Shown here piece by piece: positions 9,233 through 17,822 of a stretch of DNA of 64,000 nt. Below the pieces are notes generated by a model. That model worked only from the letters and a program-made list of their open reading frames with translations. It was not told the DNA's origin and did not search any database. The position numbers were made by a program, and so were the translations under genes. Origin of the DNA: Rhodobacter maris (lineage in GTDB: Bacteria; Pseudomonadota; Alphaproteobacteria; Rhodobacterales; Rhodobacteraceae); the NCBI RefSeq assembly GCF_900217815.1, contig NZ_OBMT01000002.1, positions 124,001-188,000 of the forward strand, read 5' to 3'. How positions within the stretch are numbered: position 1 is the first letter of the stretch; each line of letters starts with the position of its first letter.

Positions 9233-9986
9233 GACGCGCCTCCTTTTGCTCGGCGGCACCACCGAAGCGAGCCTTTTGGCAAAAACCCTTGCAGAAAAAG
9301 GGTTTGACGCCGTCTTTTCCTATGCCGGGCGCACCGAAAAGCCGGTGGCGCAGCCGCTCCCCACCCGTATTGGCGGCTTTGGCGGCATCGCGGGGCTGGT
9401 GCGCTACCTGCAGGCCGAGGGCATCACCCATGTGATTGACGCGACCCATCCCTTCGCCGCGCAGATGAGCGCCCATGCCGTTGCCGCCTGCGCCGAGACG
9501 GGCGTGGATCTGTGCGCGTTTGAGCGCGCGCCCTGGGTGGCGCAGGCGGGGGACCGCTGGCTGCATGTGCCCGATCTCGCCGCCGCCGTTGCAGCCCTGC
9601 CGCAATACCCGGCCCGCGTGTTCCTCGCCATCGGCAAGCAGCATCTCGAAGCGTTCAATGCCGCACCGCAGCATCACTATTTGCTGCGCCTCGTCGATCC
9701 GCCCGAAGGCGCGTTGCCGCTCCCCGATGCGACCGCCGTGATCGCCCGCGGCCCCTTTGATGTTCAAGGGGATAGCGAATTGCTGCGCAGCGAAGCCATC
9801 ACCCATATCGTGGCCAAAAACGCCGGCGGGCGCGGCGCAGAGGCCAAACTCATCGCCGCGCGCGCGCTTGGCATTCCGGTGATCCTGATTGATCGCCCCT
9901 ATGTGCCGCAGCGCAGCATCTGCGGTTCGGTTGCAGCGGTGCTGGACTGGCTTGCCGCTCACGGCGCCACGCCCCGGGGCGTATAA
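9231..9986 (+). CDS. cobK: Precorrin-6A reductase
   Basis: CobK uses NADPH to reduce precorrin-6A to precorrin-6B. The 251-residue protein has the family start LLLLGGTTEASLLAKTL, the segment VIDATHPFAAQMS at about residue 66, and VAKNAGGRGAEAKL toward the C-terminus. It is the only plus-strand gene within the minus-strand operon. ATG 9231 follows AGGGG and shares the CATG with the cobL start; the gene also overlaps the convergent cobJ stop by 28 bp. Upstream in-frame codons back to 9060 lie inside cobL and show no homology, so they are not counted. Confidence 0.94.
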   Translation: MTRLLLLGGTTEASLLAKTLAEKGFDAVFSYAGRTEKPVAQPLPTRIGGFGGIAGLVRYLQAEGITHVIDATHPFAAQMSAHAVAACAETGVDLCAFERAPWVAQAGDRWLHVPDLAAAVAALPQYPARVFLAIGKQHLEAFNAAPQHHYLLRLVDPPEGALPLPDATAVIARGPFDVQGDSELLRSEAITHIVAKNAGGRGAEAKLIAARALGIPVILIDRPYVPQRSICGSVAAVLDWLAAHGATPRGV

Positions 9987-10696
9987 ACCCAGCGCCCCAC
10001 CCGCCGCGTGGTGGAATTGCCCACCAGCACCACGGTGCGCATATCCGCCATCTCGGGCGTCGCCTCGGCCAGCGTGACAACGTTGATCTCTTCTTCGGGG
10101 GTTGTCACCGCGCGCGCAAACAGAATGAGCCGCCCGGGCTCGCATTCCTCGCGCAGCACCTCCAGCACACGGGCAAATTGATGCGGGCGGGATTTTGAGC
10201 GCGGATTGTAAAAGGCCATCGCAAAATCGCCCTGCGCCGCATGCCGCAACCGGCGCTCAACGAGGTCGAAAGGCTTGAGGTTGTCGCTCAGGTTGATGGC
10301 GCAGAAATCATGCCCCAAAGGCGCGCCCGCCCGCGCGGCGGCGGCGAGCATGGCGGTGATGCCGGGCAGGATACGGATCTCGGTTTCGGCGAATTCGGGC
10401 GCTGCCTCGAGCCCCTCAAAAAGCGCCGAGGCCATGGCAAATACCCCCGGATCGCCCGAGGAGACAATCACCACGCGCCGCCCTTCTGCTGCCATTTCAA
10501 GGGCATGGCGGGCGCGGTCAAGTTCCACGCGGTTGTCAGAAGCATGCAGCGTCAGCCCCGGGCGCGGCGCAATCCGCGCCACATAAGGAATATAGCCAAC
10601 AATATCGGTCGCCTCGGACAGGGCCGCCGTGACCTCCGGTGTCACCAGCGCTTCATCTCCGGGGCCGAGCCCCGCCACCGTGACCCAACCGCTCAT
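9959..10696 (-). CDS. cobJ: Precorrin-3B C17-methyltransferase
   Basis: CobJ methylates C-17 of precorrin-3B and drives ring contraction to precorrin-4. The 245-residue protein begins MSGWVTVAGLGPGDEALVTPEV and has the family stretch DIVGYIPYV, then IVSSGDPGVFAMA and the AFYNPRSKSRP segment near residue 170. ATG 10696 overlaps the cobI stop by ATGA and is preferred over an upstream start that would lie inside cobI. It is the last minus-strand gene before cobK, whose end it overlaps. Confidence 0.95.
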   Translation of the reverse strand: MSGWVTVAGLGPGDEALVTPEVTAALSEATDIVGYIPYVARIAPRPGLTLHASDNRVELDRARHALEMAAEGRRVVIVSSGDPGVFAMASALFEGLEAAPEFAETEIRILPGITAMLAAAARAGAPLGHDFCAINLSDNLKPFDLVERRLRHAAQGDFAMAFYNPRSKSRPHQFARVLEVLREECEPGRLILFARAVTTPEEEINVVTLAEATPEMADMRTVVLVGNSTTRRVGRWVYTPRGVAP

Positions 10697-11430
10697 GCGA
10701 GCCCCTCCCTCTCGGGGCGCCGCCCCTCTCCATGCACGAGCACGATCGCAAAATAGGGGCAATCTTCCGCGTCGACTTCCGAAAGCCGCGCCAGCCGCTC
10801 TGTGGGCATCGTGCCGCGCTCCACGAGCCAGGCCGCCTCAAGCTTGCCCACCGCGGCGAGCGCGCGCTTGATCTTGGGCAGGTTGCGCCCGGTCTTCATC
10901 ACCACAAGCGCATCGGCCGCCGCCATTTGGCGCGCGAGATCTGCCTCGGGCAGCGTGCCCGCGAGCACGGTGAGCACATCGTCACCCCAGGTGATCGGCT
11001 GGCCCGTCGCGGTCCAGCAGCCCACCATGCCCGGAATGCCGGGGATCACATCAAGCTCCACGCGGCCCAGAAGCCGCGTGTAGAGATGCATGAAAGAGCC
11101 ATAGAAGAAGGGGTCGCCCTCACATAAAACAACGATGTCGCGGGTTTTCGAAATTTCAAGAAGCCTCGAAGCCCAGTCATCGTAGAAGCCCGCGAGGGCC
11201 GCAATATACTCCGGGCTGTCGAACGGAAGCTCGGTCGTGACCGGATATTCCATTGCATGTTCAACTGCGTTCGGCGCAAGCATGCCTTCAACAATGCGGC
11301 GTGCCTGCCCGGCCCGGCCCGCCTTGCGAAAATAAGCAATATCGGTCGCGGCGCGGATCGCGCGATCCGATTTCACCGAGATCAGTTCCGGGTCGCCGGG
11401 GCCAAGCCCCGCACAGATGATCCGCCCCAT
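10693..11430 (-). CDS. cobI: Precorrin-2 C20-methyltransferase
   Basis: CobI converts precorrin-2 to precorrin-3A by methylation at C-20. The 245-residue protein starts MGRIICAGLGPGDPELISVK and shows VVLCEGDPFFYGSFMHLY and DVIPGIPGMVGCW, typical of CobI/CbiL. ATG 11430 lies 2 bp after the cobH stop, with GGAATAAAG in front. The open frame continues upstream inside cobH but without homology. Confidence 0.95.
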   Translation of the reverse strand: MGRIICAGLGPGDPELISVKSDRAIRAATDIAYFRKAGRAGQARRIVEGMLAPNAVEHAMEYPVTTELPFDSPEYIAALAGFYDDWASRLLEISKTRDIVVLCEGDPFFYGSFMHLYTRLLGRVELDVIPGIPGMVGCWTATGQPITWGDDVLTVLAGTLPEADLARQMAAADALVVMKTGRNLPKIKRALAAVGKLEAAWLVERGTMPTERLARLSEVDAEDCPYFAIVLVHGEGRRPEREGLA

Positions 11431-11432
11431 CT

Positions 11433-12062
11433 TTATTCCTTCCGGCTCGCCAGCGCGTTCACCGCCGCCACGGTGATCGCCGAGCCCCCAAGCCGCCCCT
11501 CCACAATCACCCAGGGCACCGGGTTTGCCTGCGCGAGCGCGGCCTTGCTCTCGGCCGCGCCGATAAAGCCGACGGGGCAGCCGATGATCGCTGCCGGGCG
11601 TGGGCAGGCCGGGTCTTCGAGCATGTTCAGCAAATGGAAAAGCGCCGTCGGCGCATTGCCGATCGCCACCACCGCGCCGGCGAGCTTCGGGCGCCACAAC
11701 TCAAGCGCCGCCGCCGAGCGGGTGTTTTCCATCTCGCGCGCCATCTCCGGCACGCGCGGATCTTGCAAGGTGCACATGACCTCGTTCTTTGCGGGCAGCC
11801 GCGCGCGGGTGATCCCCTCGCTCACCATCCGCGCATCGCACAGGATCGGCGCGCCCGCCTCAAGCGCGGCCCGCGCGGCAATCGCCATGCCCGGCGCAAA
11901 ACGCACATGGCGCTCCAGCCCCACCATCCCGGCGGCATGGATCATCCGCACCACGACCACCTCCTCTTCGGGGGTGAAGCGGGCAAGCTCCGCCTCGGCG
12001 CGGATCGTGGCGAAGGATTGCACGTAGATCTTCGCGCCGTCCTTCTCATAGGTATGGGGCAT
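11433..12062 (-). CDS. cobH: Precorrin-8X methylmutase
   Basis: CobH moves the methyl group from C-11 to C-12 of precorrin-8X to form hydrogenobyrinic acid. The 209-residue protein has the catalytic histidine in VRMIHAAGMVG at about residue 42. It also has the family segments ILCDARMVSEGI and IGNAPTALFHLLNML, and the glycine-rich GCPVGFIGAAESK near residue 168. It starts 27 bp after the cobN stop with GGAG in front of ATG. Confidence 0.95.
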   Translation of the reverse strand: MPHTYEKDGAKIYVQSFATIRAEAELARFTPEEEVVVVRMIHAAGMVGLERHVRFAPGMAIAARAALEAGAPILCDARMVSEGITRARLPAKNEVMCTLQDPRVPEMAREMENTRSAAALELWRPKLAGAVVAIGNAPTALFHLLNMLEDPACPRPAAIIGCPVGFIGAAESKAALAQANPVPWVIVEGRLGGSAITVAAVNALASRKE

Positions 12063-12089
12063 TGCGGGTCTCCGGGTCGGGTTGGGCGC

Positions 12090-15000
12090 TCATAGCCGCT
12101 CCTGCAAGCTTGCCGCAATCGAATTGCGGCGGGTCTGCCAAAGCCCGGCCTCGGCGAGGCGGCGGAAGAGATCGCGCATCGCGGCAAGCGCTTCCGGGTT
12201 GGCGGTTTCCAGAAAGGCGGTGACGGCATCATCGCCGAGCGTCGCCTCGTGATAAAGGTCAAAGAGATGGGCGGGCACGACTTGGGCCAGATGGGCAAAG
12301 GCGGCCATGTGGTCGAGCGTCGCGGCAATTTCGGCGCCGCCGCGAAAGCCGTGCCGCATCATGCCCGCAACCCAATCCGGGTTGGTGGCCCGCGCCCGCA
12401 CCACGCGGGCGATTTCCTCGGGCAGCGTGCGGGCGCGCGGGCGAGAAGGATCTGTCGCGTCGAGGTGGTAAAGCGCGGGCGTTGCCGCGCCAATATGCGC
12501 GAGCGCGGCGGCAAAGCCCGCCTCATGGGCGGCGTAATCCGAGGCCAGCAGCAGGTCGGATTCGGGCAGATCCTGCGCATGGACAAAACTGTCCGAGGCC
12601 ATCAAGCGCGCTTCCAGCCCTTCCCGATCGGCGCGAATCTCGCCTTTTTTGTCAATGGCATAGCTTGAGGCGGCCAGCCATGCCTCGCCCGCCGCCGCGC
12701 GCGCCTCGGGGGTGAAGGCATCCAGCGCCGCGCCCATGCCGAGCCCGTATTGGCCGGGCCGGGGCCCGAACACGCGCGGGGCGGGGCGGGCATAGGGGTT
12801 ATCCTCAAGGCTTTCCTCGCGCGCGGCGAGCGCTTCTGCCCCGGTCTCGAAAAGCTGGGCGAGGCCCGGAAAAATATCGCGAAACAGGCCCGAGACGCGC
12901 AAGGTGACGTCGATCCGCGGCCGACCCAACAGGGCGAGCGGGATGACCTCAACGCCCGAGACCCGCGCCGCGCCCTCGTCCCAGACCGGCTTCAGCCCCG
13001 CCAGATGCAGCGCCATGGCGAATTCTTCGCCCGCGGTGCGCATCGTGGCCGAGCCCCAGAGGTCCACCACCAGCCCTTTCGGCCAGTCGCCCTGATCTTG
13101 CAGATGCTTGCGCAACAGCTCCTCGGCAAGCTTGACGCCCTGCGCATGGGCGGCGCGCGAGGGCACGGCGCGCGGGTCGACGGCAAAGAGATTGCGCCCG
13201 GTGGGGAGCACATCGGCGCGCCCCCGCGCGGGGCTGCCCGAGGGGCCGGGCGGCACGCGGGCGCCTGAAAGCGCCGCCCTGAGCCCGGCGCGCTCCTCCG
13301 CGCCGCAGGCGCCCTGCCCCAGCACATGCAACCCCTCGCCGAACTGGCTTTCCTTGATGTCGCAGACAAAGCGGTCAATCCGGGTGATTGCCTCGGCGGC
13401 AGAAGCCTGCGGCGGGATGCCCAGATCCGCCTCAATCCCGCTCGCGCGGGCCTCGTCGCGGATATCGGCAATCAGCCGGTCACGCCGCGCCGGGTCGAGC
13501 CCGTCGGCGGTGGAATATTCGTCCAAAAGCCGCTCCAGCCGGGTCATGCCCTCGGGCACCACGGCTTGCGCGAGCGGCGGCGGCAGATGGCCGAGCGTCA
13601 CGGCGCCAAGGCGGCGCTTGGCCTGCGCGGCCTCGCCCGGATCGTTGACGATGAAGGGGTAGATCACCGGTCCTGTCCAGAGCGCCTCGGGCCAGCAGGC
13701 CTCTGAAAGCGCGACCGCCTTGCCGGGCAGCCATTCGAGCGTGCCATGCGCGCCCATATGGGTGAGCGCATGAAGCCCCTGCGCCCGCAGCCAGAGGTAA
13801 AAGGCCACATAGCCGTGGCGCGGCACGCGCGAGAGGTCGTGATAATCGTCCTCGCGCGCGCGCACCTCGCCACGCTCGGGCTGCAGCGCGATCAGCGCCG
13901 CGCCGCGCGAAAGCGCCGCAAAGTGAAACGCGCCCGCGGCAAAGGCGGGGTCATCCTCGGGCTGCCCCCAGGCCTCGGTGAGGGCCGCGCGCAGGCGCTC
14001 GGGCAGCGTTTCAAGCGCGGTGCGGTAATCAGCGAGCGGCCAGCTTTGCCGCTCTGAGGCAAGCGCTTCAAGCTCGGCCCCGGGCGCAATCGCATAGCCT
14101 TCAGCGGCGAGTTCGACCAACAGCGCCTCGGTCGAGGCGAGCGCATCAAGGCCCACCGCATGCGCCATCTGCCACGATCGGCCGGGATAGGTGGAGAGCA
14201 CCACCGCCACGCGGCGCGCAGGCGCGGGCGTGTGAGCGAGCCGATGCCAGCCGGTGATGCGCTCGAGCGCGGCTTCCACGCGGCCCGGATCGGCGCGGTG
14301 GGCAAAGCGGGCATATTCGAGATCGGGGTCGCGGGGTTCGGGCGCCTTGAAGGAGATGACCCCGGCAAAGAGCCGCCCGTCCACCTCCGGCAGCACCACA
14401 TGCATGGCAAGATCGGCGGGCGAAAGGCCGCGCTCGGCGGCCTCCCAGTCGCGCTTGCGCGCGGTTGAAAGCGCGACCTGAAACACCGGCACATCGTAGC
14501 GGTCAAAGGGGGTGGTGCCGTCGGTGCCCTGCGCCGAGAAGGCGGTGGCGTTGACAATCAGCGCCGGGTGGCGCGCGCCAAGCGCAGCCTCCACCGCATC
14601 GCCGAGCCCCTCCGCCTTGAGAGACCCCGCAAAGAGCCCGCAGGCGGCAAAGCCGCGCGCGCGCAGCCCTGCGATCAGCGCATCGACGGGTGCAGTATCG
14701 GCGGCGGTGAGATAGGAGCGGTAAAAGGAGACAAGCGCAAGCGGCCCCTCCCCCTCGGGCGCCGGGATCACCCCCTTGGCGGGGTCGTAAAACCCCCAGT
14801 CCGGCAGGCGCTTGTCCCCCGGAACGGGGGGGGCATAAAGGCCCGAGGCAAGCGCAAGCTGCGCCAGCGCCGCTTGCGCAGCCACCGCGCCGCCCGCGTC
14901 GCACAGCTCTTTCAGGCGCCGGAGCGTCGAGACCGGGAGGGTGGAAAGCGCGTCGAGCCGTTCATCGGCGCGGCCATCCGCGGGCAGCACCGCAAGCGCA

Positions 15001-15326
15001 ATCCCCTTGCGGCGGCACAAATCCTGCACCGAGGCGAGCCCATAGGGCCAGTAAGCCTCGCCGCCGATCAGCCGGATGAGAATGCCTTTCGCGCCCGAAA
15101 GCGTGGTCTCGACATAGGTATCGACCGAGATCGGGTGGCGCAGCGCCACCAGATTGGCGAGCCGCAACGACGGAAGCCCCCCCGCCGCGCGCTTCCAGCC
15201 TGCCGCAAAAGCCCCAAGGTCGCTGTCCGAGAAGGACAGCGCCACGAGGTCCGCCGGGCGCTGACCAAGATCGGTCGGCACCTCGGTTTCCTCAAGCCCG
15301 TGGCTTTCGCGGAAGACGACATGCAT
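12090..15326 (-). CDS. cobN: Aerobic cobaltochelatase large subunit
   Basis: CobN is the tetrapyrrole-binding large subunit that inserts cobalt into hydrogenobyrinic acid a,c-diamide. It works with an AAA+ ATPase pair (CobS and CobT in Pseudomonas naming), and that pair is not in this window. The 1078-residue protein is somewhat short for the family but shows the conserved THMGAHGTLEWLPGKAVALS segment at about residue 520 and the C-terminal GFRGGAEIAATLDHMAAFA. The start codon overlaps the cobW stop by one base (TGATG), so the two are coupled. Confidence 0.95.
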   Translation of the reverse strand: MHVVFRESHGLEETEVPTDLGQRPADLVALSFSDSDLGAFAAGWKRAAGGLPSLRLANLVALRHPISVDTYVETTLSGAKGILIRLIGGEAYWPYGLASVQDLCRRKGIALAVLPADGRADERLDALSTLPVSTLRRLKELCDAGGAVAAQAALAQLALASGLYAPPVPGDKRLPDWGFYDPAKGVIPAPEGEGPLALVSFYRSYLTAADTAPVDALIAGLRARGFAACGLFAGSLKAEGLGDAVEAALGARHPALIVNATAFSAQGTDGTTPFDRYDVPVFQVALSTARKRDWEAAERGLSPADLAMHVVLPEVDGRLFAGVISFKAPEPRDPDLEYARFAHRADPGRVEAALERITGWHRLAHTPAPARRVAVVLSTYPGRSWQMAHAVGLDALASTEALLVELAAEGYAIAPGAELEALASERQSWPLADYRTALETLPERLRAALTEAWGQPEDDPAFAAGAFHFAALSRGAALIALQPERGEVRAREDDYHDLSRVPRHGYVAFYLWLRAQGLHALTHMGAHGTLEWLPGKAVALSEACWPEALWTGPVIYPFIVNDPGEAAQAKRRLGAVTLGHLPPPLAQAVVPEGMTRLERLLDEYSTADGLDPARRDRLIADIRDEARASGIEADLGIPPQASAAEAITRIDRFVCDIKESQFGEGLHVLGQGACGAEERAGLRAALSGARVPPGPSGSPARGRADVLPTGRNLFAVDPRAVPSRAAHAQGVKLAEELLRKHLQDQGDWPKGLVVDLWGSATMRTAGEEFAMALHLAGLKPVWDEGAARVSGVEVIPLALLGRPRIDVTLRVSGLFRDIFPGLAQLFETGAEALAAREESLEDNPYARPAPRVFGPRPGQYGLGMGAALDAFTPEARAAAGEAWLAASSYAIDKKGEIRADREGLEARLMASDSFVHAQDLPESDLLLASDYAAHEAGFAAALAHIGAATPALYHLDATDPSRPRARTLPEEIARVVRARATNPDWVAGMMRHGFRGGAEIAATLDHMAAFAHLAQVVPAHLFDLYHEATLGDDAVTAFLETANPEALAAMRDLFRRLAEAGLWQTRRNSIAASLQERL

Positions 15327-16372
15327 CAGGCGGCAACCCCGGTCATCAGCAGCGCGCGGATCGCGTCTTCGTTCACATCGTCATGCTCGGCAATGACCAC
15401 AAGCGCCGAGCGGCGCGGCCGCTCGCCCCAAGGCTGGTCATATTGATGGCGCACCCGCTCGCCCACGGCCTGCACCAAAAGCCGCATCGGCTTGCCCGCC
15501 ACCGCAACATGGCCCTTCACCCGCAGGATATTGTGCTCCCGCGCGAGCCGCTCGATCGCCGCCACCAGCGCGGCGGGATCGGCGATTTCGGGCAGATCAA
15601 TTACCACCGTGTCGAAATCGTCATGCTCATGCTCGCCGTGATCATCGTGATGGCTGGGGCGCGCGGCAAGGTCATCCTCGGCGGCGGCATTGATGCCCAG
15701 CACCACGAGCGGGTCGATCACGCCTTCGACCATCGGCAGAATGGGCAGCTTGCGCGGCGCCTCCGCCTCGATCGCGGCGCGCGCGGCGGCAAGCCCCGCC
15801 TCGCCCGCGAGATCGGCCTTGGACAGGAGCACGAGATCGGCGCAGGCGATCTGATCCTCGAACACTTCGGAGAGCGGCGTTTCGTGGTCGATGCTGTCAT
15901 CGGCCTGCCGTTGCGCATCGACTGCGGCCTCGTCGGGGGCAAAGCGGCCCGCCGCCACCGCCTCGGCATCGGCCACGGCAATCACGCCATCGACCGTGAT
16001 TTTCGAGCGGATCGCGGGCCAGTCGAAGGCCTTCAGGAGCGGTTTGGGCAGCGCCAGCCCCGAGGTCTCGATCAGGATATGGTCCGGGCGGTTGGGCCGC
16101 GCCATCAAAGCCTCGATGGTCGGGATGAACTCATCGGCGACGGTGCAGCAGATGCAGCCGTTGGCCAGCTCGACAATGTTCTCGTCGGGGCAGTTTTCAT
16201 CGGCGCATTGGCGCAAGATCTCACCATCCACGCCCACAGTGCCAAATTCGTTCACCAGCACGGCAAGCGTGCGCCCGCCGGGGTTGGCCATCAGGTGGCG
16301 GATGAGCGTGGTTTTTCCCGCGCCCAGAAAGCCGGTGATCACGGTGACGGGAATTTTGGTCAGGTCCGACAT
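15326..16372 (-). CDS. cobW: CobW-type metallochaperone GTPase
   Basis: CobW proteins are G3E-family GTPases thought to deliver metal, probably cobalt, to the chelatase. The 348-residue protein shows the Walker A motif TGFLGAGKTTL at about residues 13-23 and the metal-binding CxCC motif in NGCICCTV near residue 72. A histidine/aspartate-rich stretch HHDDHGEHEHDD lies at about residue 240, before the C-terminal domain. Its position between a riboswitch-led DUF1636 gene and cobN fits cobalt delivery. Confidence 0.94.
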   Translation of the reverse strand: MSDLTKIPVTVITGFLGAGKTTLIRHLMANPGGRTLAVLVNEFGTVGVDGEILRQCADENCPDENIVELANGCICCTVADEFIPTIEALMARPNRPDHILIETSGLALPKPLLKAFDWPAIRSKITVDGVIAVADAEAVAAGRFAPDEAAVDAQRQADDSIDHETPLSEVFEDQIACADLVLLSKADLAGEAGLAAARAAIEAEAPRKLPILPMVEGVIDPLVVLGINAAAEDDLAARPSHHDDHGEHEHDDFDTVVIDLPEIADPAALVAAIERLAREHNILRVKGHVAVAGKPMRLLVQAVGERVRHQYDQPWGERPRRSALVVIAEHDDVNEDAIRALLMTGVAA

Positions 16373-16375
16373 GGG

Positions 16376-16744
16376 CTACTCCTCAGGGGTCAACGCTTGG
16401 GGCGGGATGCGCGCAAGGCTCTGCTTGCGGAAAATCTCGGGCCGCGCGCGCCAGGGCACGAGCCCGTCGGCGCTTTGCGCGTAAAGCGCGGCGCCCTCAA
16501 GCACGGTCGCGGCATCTGCGGGGCCCAGCCGGCCATAGACATAGGACCATTTGCCGGGGGCGGAGAGCGCGACAGAACAGCCCTGCGTGCAGGCGGAAAG
16601 GCATTCCACGGGGACGATCCGCAGCCCCTCGGGGCAATCGAGCCCTTCGAGCGCCGCATGAAGCGCCGCGCCGGGGCGGATCTCGTCTTCGGGCACCTCA
16701 CCCGCGCGTCGGCAGGTGGTGCAAACATGCAGTGTGGCGACCAT
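16376..16744 (-). CDS. DUF1636 cysteine-rich protein, possibly a thioredoxin-like ferredoxin
   Basis: This 122-residue protein is the first gene behind the cobalamin riboswitch and lies 3 bp upstream of cobW. Cysteines occur as CTTC at about residues 8-11 and as C-x3-C-x3-C in ECLSACTQGCSVA at about residue 48, which suits a small Fe-S or metal-binding fold. The family is often found beside cobW, but its biochemical role is unknown; electron transfer or metal hand-over are inferences. ATG 16744 follows AAGGAGGGG, so it is preferred over an upstream in-frame start inside the leader. Confidence 0.8.
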   Translation of the reverse strand: MVATLHVCTTCRRAGEVPEDEIRPGAALHAALEGLDCPEGLRIVPVECLSACTQGCSVALSAPGKWSYVYGRLGPADAATVLEGAALYAQSADGLVPWRARPEIFRKQSLARIPPQALTPEE

Positions 16745-16829
16745 CGCCCCTCCTTGATGGGTCTGGGGGAACGGCCGAAGACGGGCAAACGCCCCTCCCG
16801 GTCGCGGCACACCCCGTCCGCCCGAAACA

Positions 16830-17015
16830 CATGCGCTGGCAGGTCTCCCGGCTTGCGGATGCGAGGGAAATCCCTCACGGTCGCCCCCCCTTCCCGGCCC
16901 CCTCTCGGGTCTGCCAGTGGTGCGGGGCGCCCTCTCCGGTCACGGTCGCGGGGGCGGCTGCGTTCGGCTTTTGTCACCTTTCGGTCGCAAAGCCTGTCGC
17001 ATTCCCTCTTCGCCT
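16830..17015 (-). promoter_or_regulatory. Cobalamin riboswitch
   Basis: Reading the minus strand, conserved elements come in the right order: GAGGGAATGCGAC (about 17000-17012), GCCGCCCCCGCGACCGTGA (about 16940-16960), CCACTGGC (near 16915-16922) and the B12 box AAGCCGGGAGACCTGCC (16838-16854). This is the AdoCbl aptamer layout. The next 80 or so bases before the AAGGAGGGG site of the DUF1636 gene contain complementary GC-rich segments that could hide that site. It should shut off the DUF1636-cobW-cobN-... operon when the coenzyme is plentiful. Confidence 0.92.
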
Positions 17016-17088
17016 GTCATAGGACAGAAACCAGCGCCGCTCCTGAGTGGGCGAGAGATAGTGCATTGTCAAGCAGGAGGCCGCCGCA

Positions 17089-17742
17089 ATGACGCCCGAA
17101 ACCGACCCCGCCCCGCCGCATGACGCCGAAGACACGCCCGAGGATCTGGCGCGCCATGCCGCGAAAATGGCCAAGAAGAAGGCCGCGCGCGACAAGATCA
17201 TGGCGGGAAAATCCGGAGAAAAAGGGCTTGTGATCGTCCATACCGGCGCGGGCAAGGGCAAAAGTTCGGCCGGGTTCGGGATGATCCTGCGCTGCATTGC
17301 GCATGAGATGCCCTGTGCGGTGGTGCAGTTCATCAAGGGCGCCTGGGACACGGGCGAACGGCGCCTGCTCACCGAGCATTTCGGCGCGCTGTGCCAGTTC
17401 CATGCGATGGGCGAGGGCTTCACCTGGGAAACACAGGACCGCGAGCGCGATGTGGCGGCGGCGCGCGCGGGCTGGGAAAAGGCGAAGGAATTGATCCGCG
17501 ACCCGGCGATCCGGATGGTGCTTCTGGACGAGATCAACATCGCGCTGCGCTACGAATACCTCGATCTGGCCGAGGTGCTGGCGTTTTTGCGCGACGAAAA
17601 ACCGGAGATGACCCATGTTGTGCTGACGGGCCGCAACGCCGCGCCGGAGCTGATCGAGGCGGCCGATCTGGTGACCGAAATGACGCTGGTGAAGCATCCG
17701 TTCCGCGCCGGCATCAAGGGCCAGCCGGGGGTCGAATTCTGA
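17089..17742 (+). CDS. cobO: Cob(I)yrinic acid a,c-diamide adenosyltransferase
   Basis: CobO transfers the adenosyl group of ATP to cob(I)yrinic acid a,c-diamide or cobinamide (CobA/BtuR family). The 217-residue protein has the P-loop-like HTGAGKGKSSAGFG at about residue 51, the segment VQFIKGAW, and LLDEINIALRYEYL and VVLTGRNAAPELI in the C-terminal half. The first 40 residues are charged and Lys/Ala-rich, as is common in the family. AGGAGG lies eight bases before ATG. It is divergent from the riboswitch operon and no second aptamer was seen on its side. Confidence 0.95.
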   Translation: MTPETDPAPPHDAEDTPEDLARHAAKMAKKKAARDKIMAGKSGEKGLVIVHTGAGKGKSSAGFGMILRCIAHEMPCAVVQFIKGAWDTGERRLLTEHFGALCQFHAMGEGFTWETQDRERDVAAARAGWEKAKELIRDPAIRMVLLDEINIALRYEYLDLAEVLAFLRDEKPEMTHVVLTGRNAAPELIEAADLVTEMTLVKHPFRAGIKGQPGVEF

Positions 17743-17750
17743 GCCGAAGG

Positions 17751-17799
17751 CCGGGGGCGCTGCCCCCGGACCCCCGGGATATTTGGGGCAAGATGAAAG
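17751..17799 (+). repeat. Hairpin plus forward copy of an intergenic repeat
   Basis: Directly after cobO there is a strong hairpin, CCGGGGGC/GCCCCCGG (17751-17769), without a T-run. It is followed by the repeat core GGGATATTTGGGGCAAGATG with AAAG at its end (17776-17799). Similar cores occur at 17947-17972 (inverted), 52473-52498 (inverted), 52534-52558 and 56991-57015. The hairpin may stabilise or end the cobO transcript. Confidence 0.75.
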
Positions 17800-17805
17800 A
17801 CCACG

Positions 17806-17822
17806 TTAAGGATCTGTTAACC
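17806..17822 (+). promoter_or_regulatory. CtrA-type binding site
   Basis: The bases TTAA (17806-17809), a 7-base spacer and TTAACC (17817-17822) match the alphaproteobacterial CtrA consensus TTAA-N7-TTAAC exactly. The site lies between cobO and cobQ, about 45 bp before a possible small ORF. Binding is inferred from the motif only. Confidence 0.5.

Noticed and set aside
15605-15660. Repeat element in the CATGCTCATG/TGATCATCGTGATGG stretch
   Set aside because: It encodes the His/Asp-rich metal-binding linker of CobW and is explained by that.
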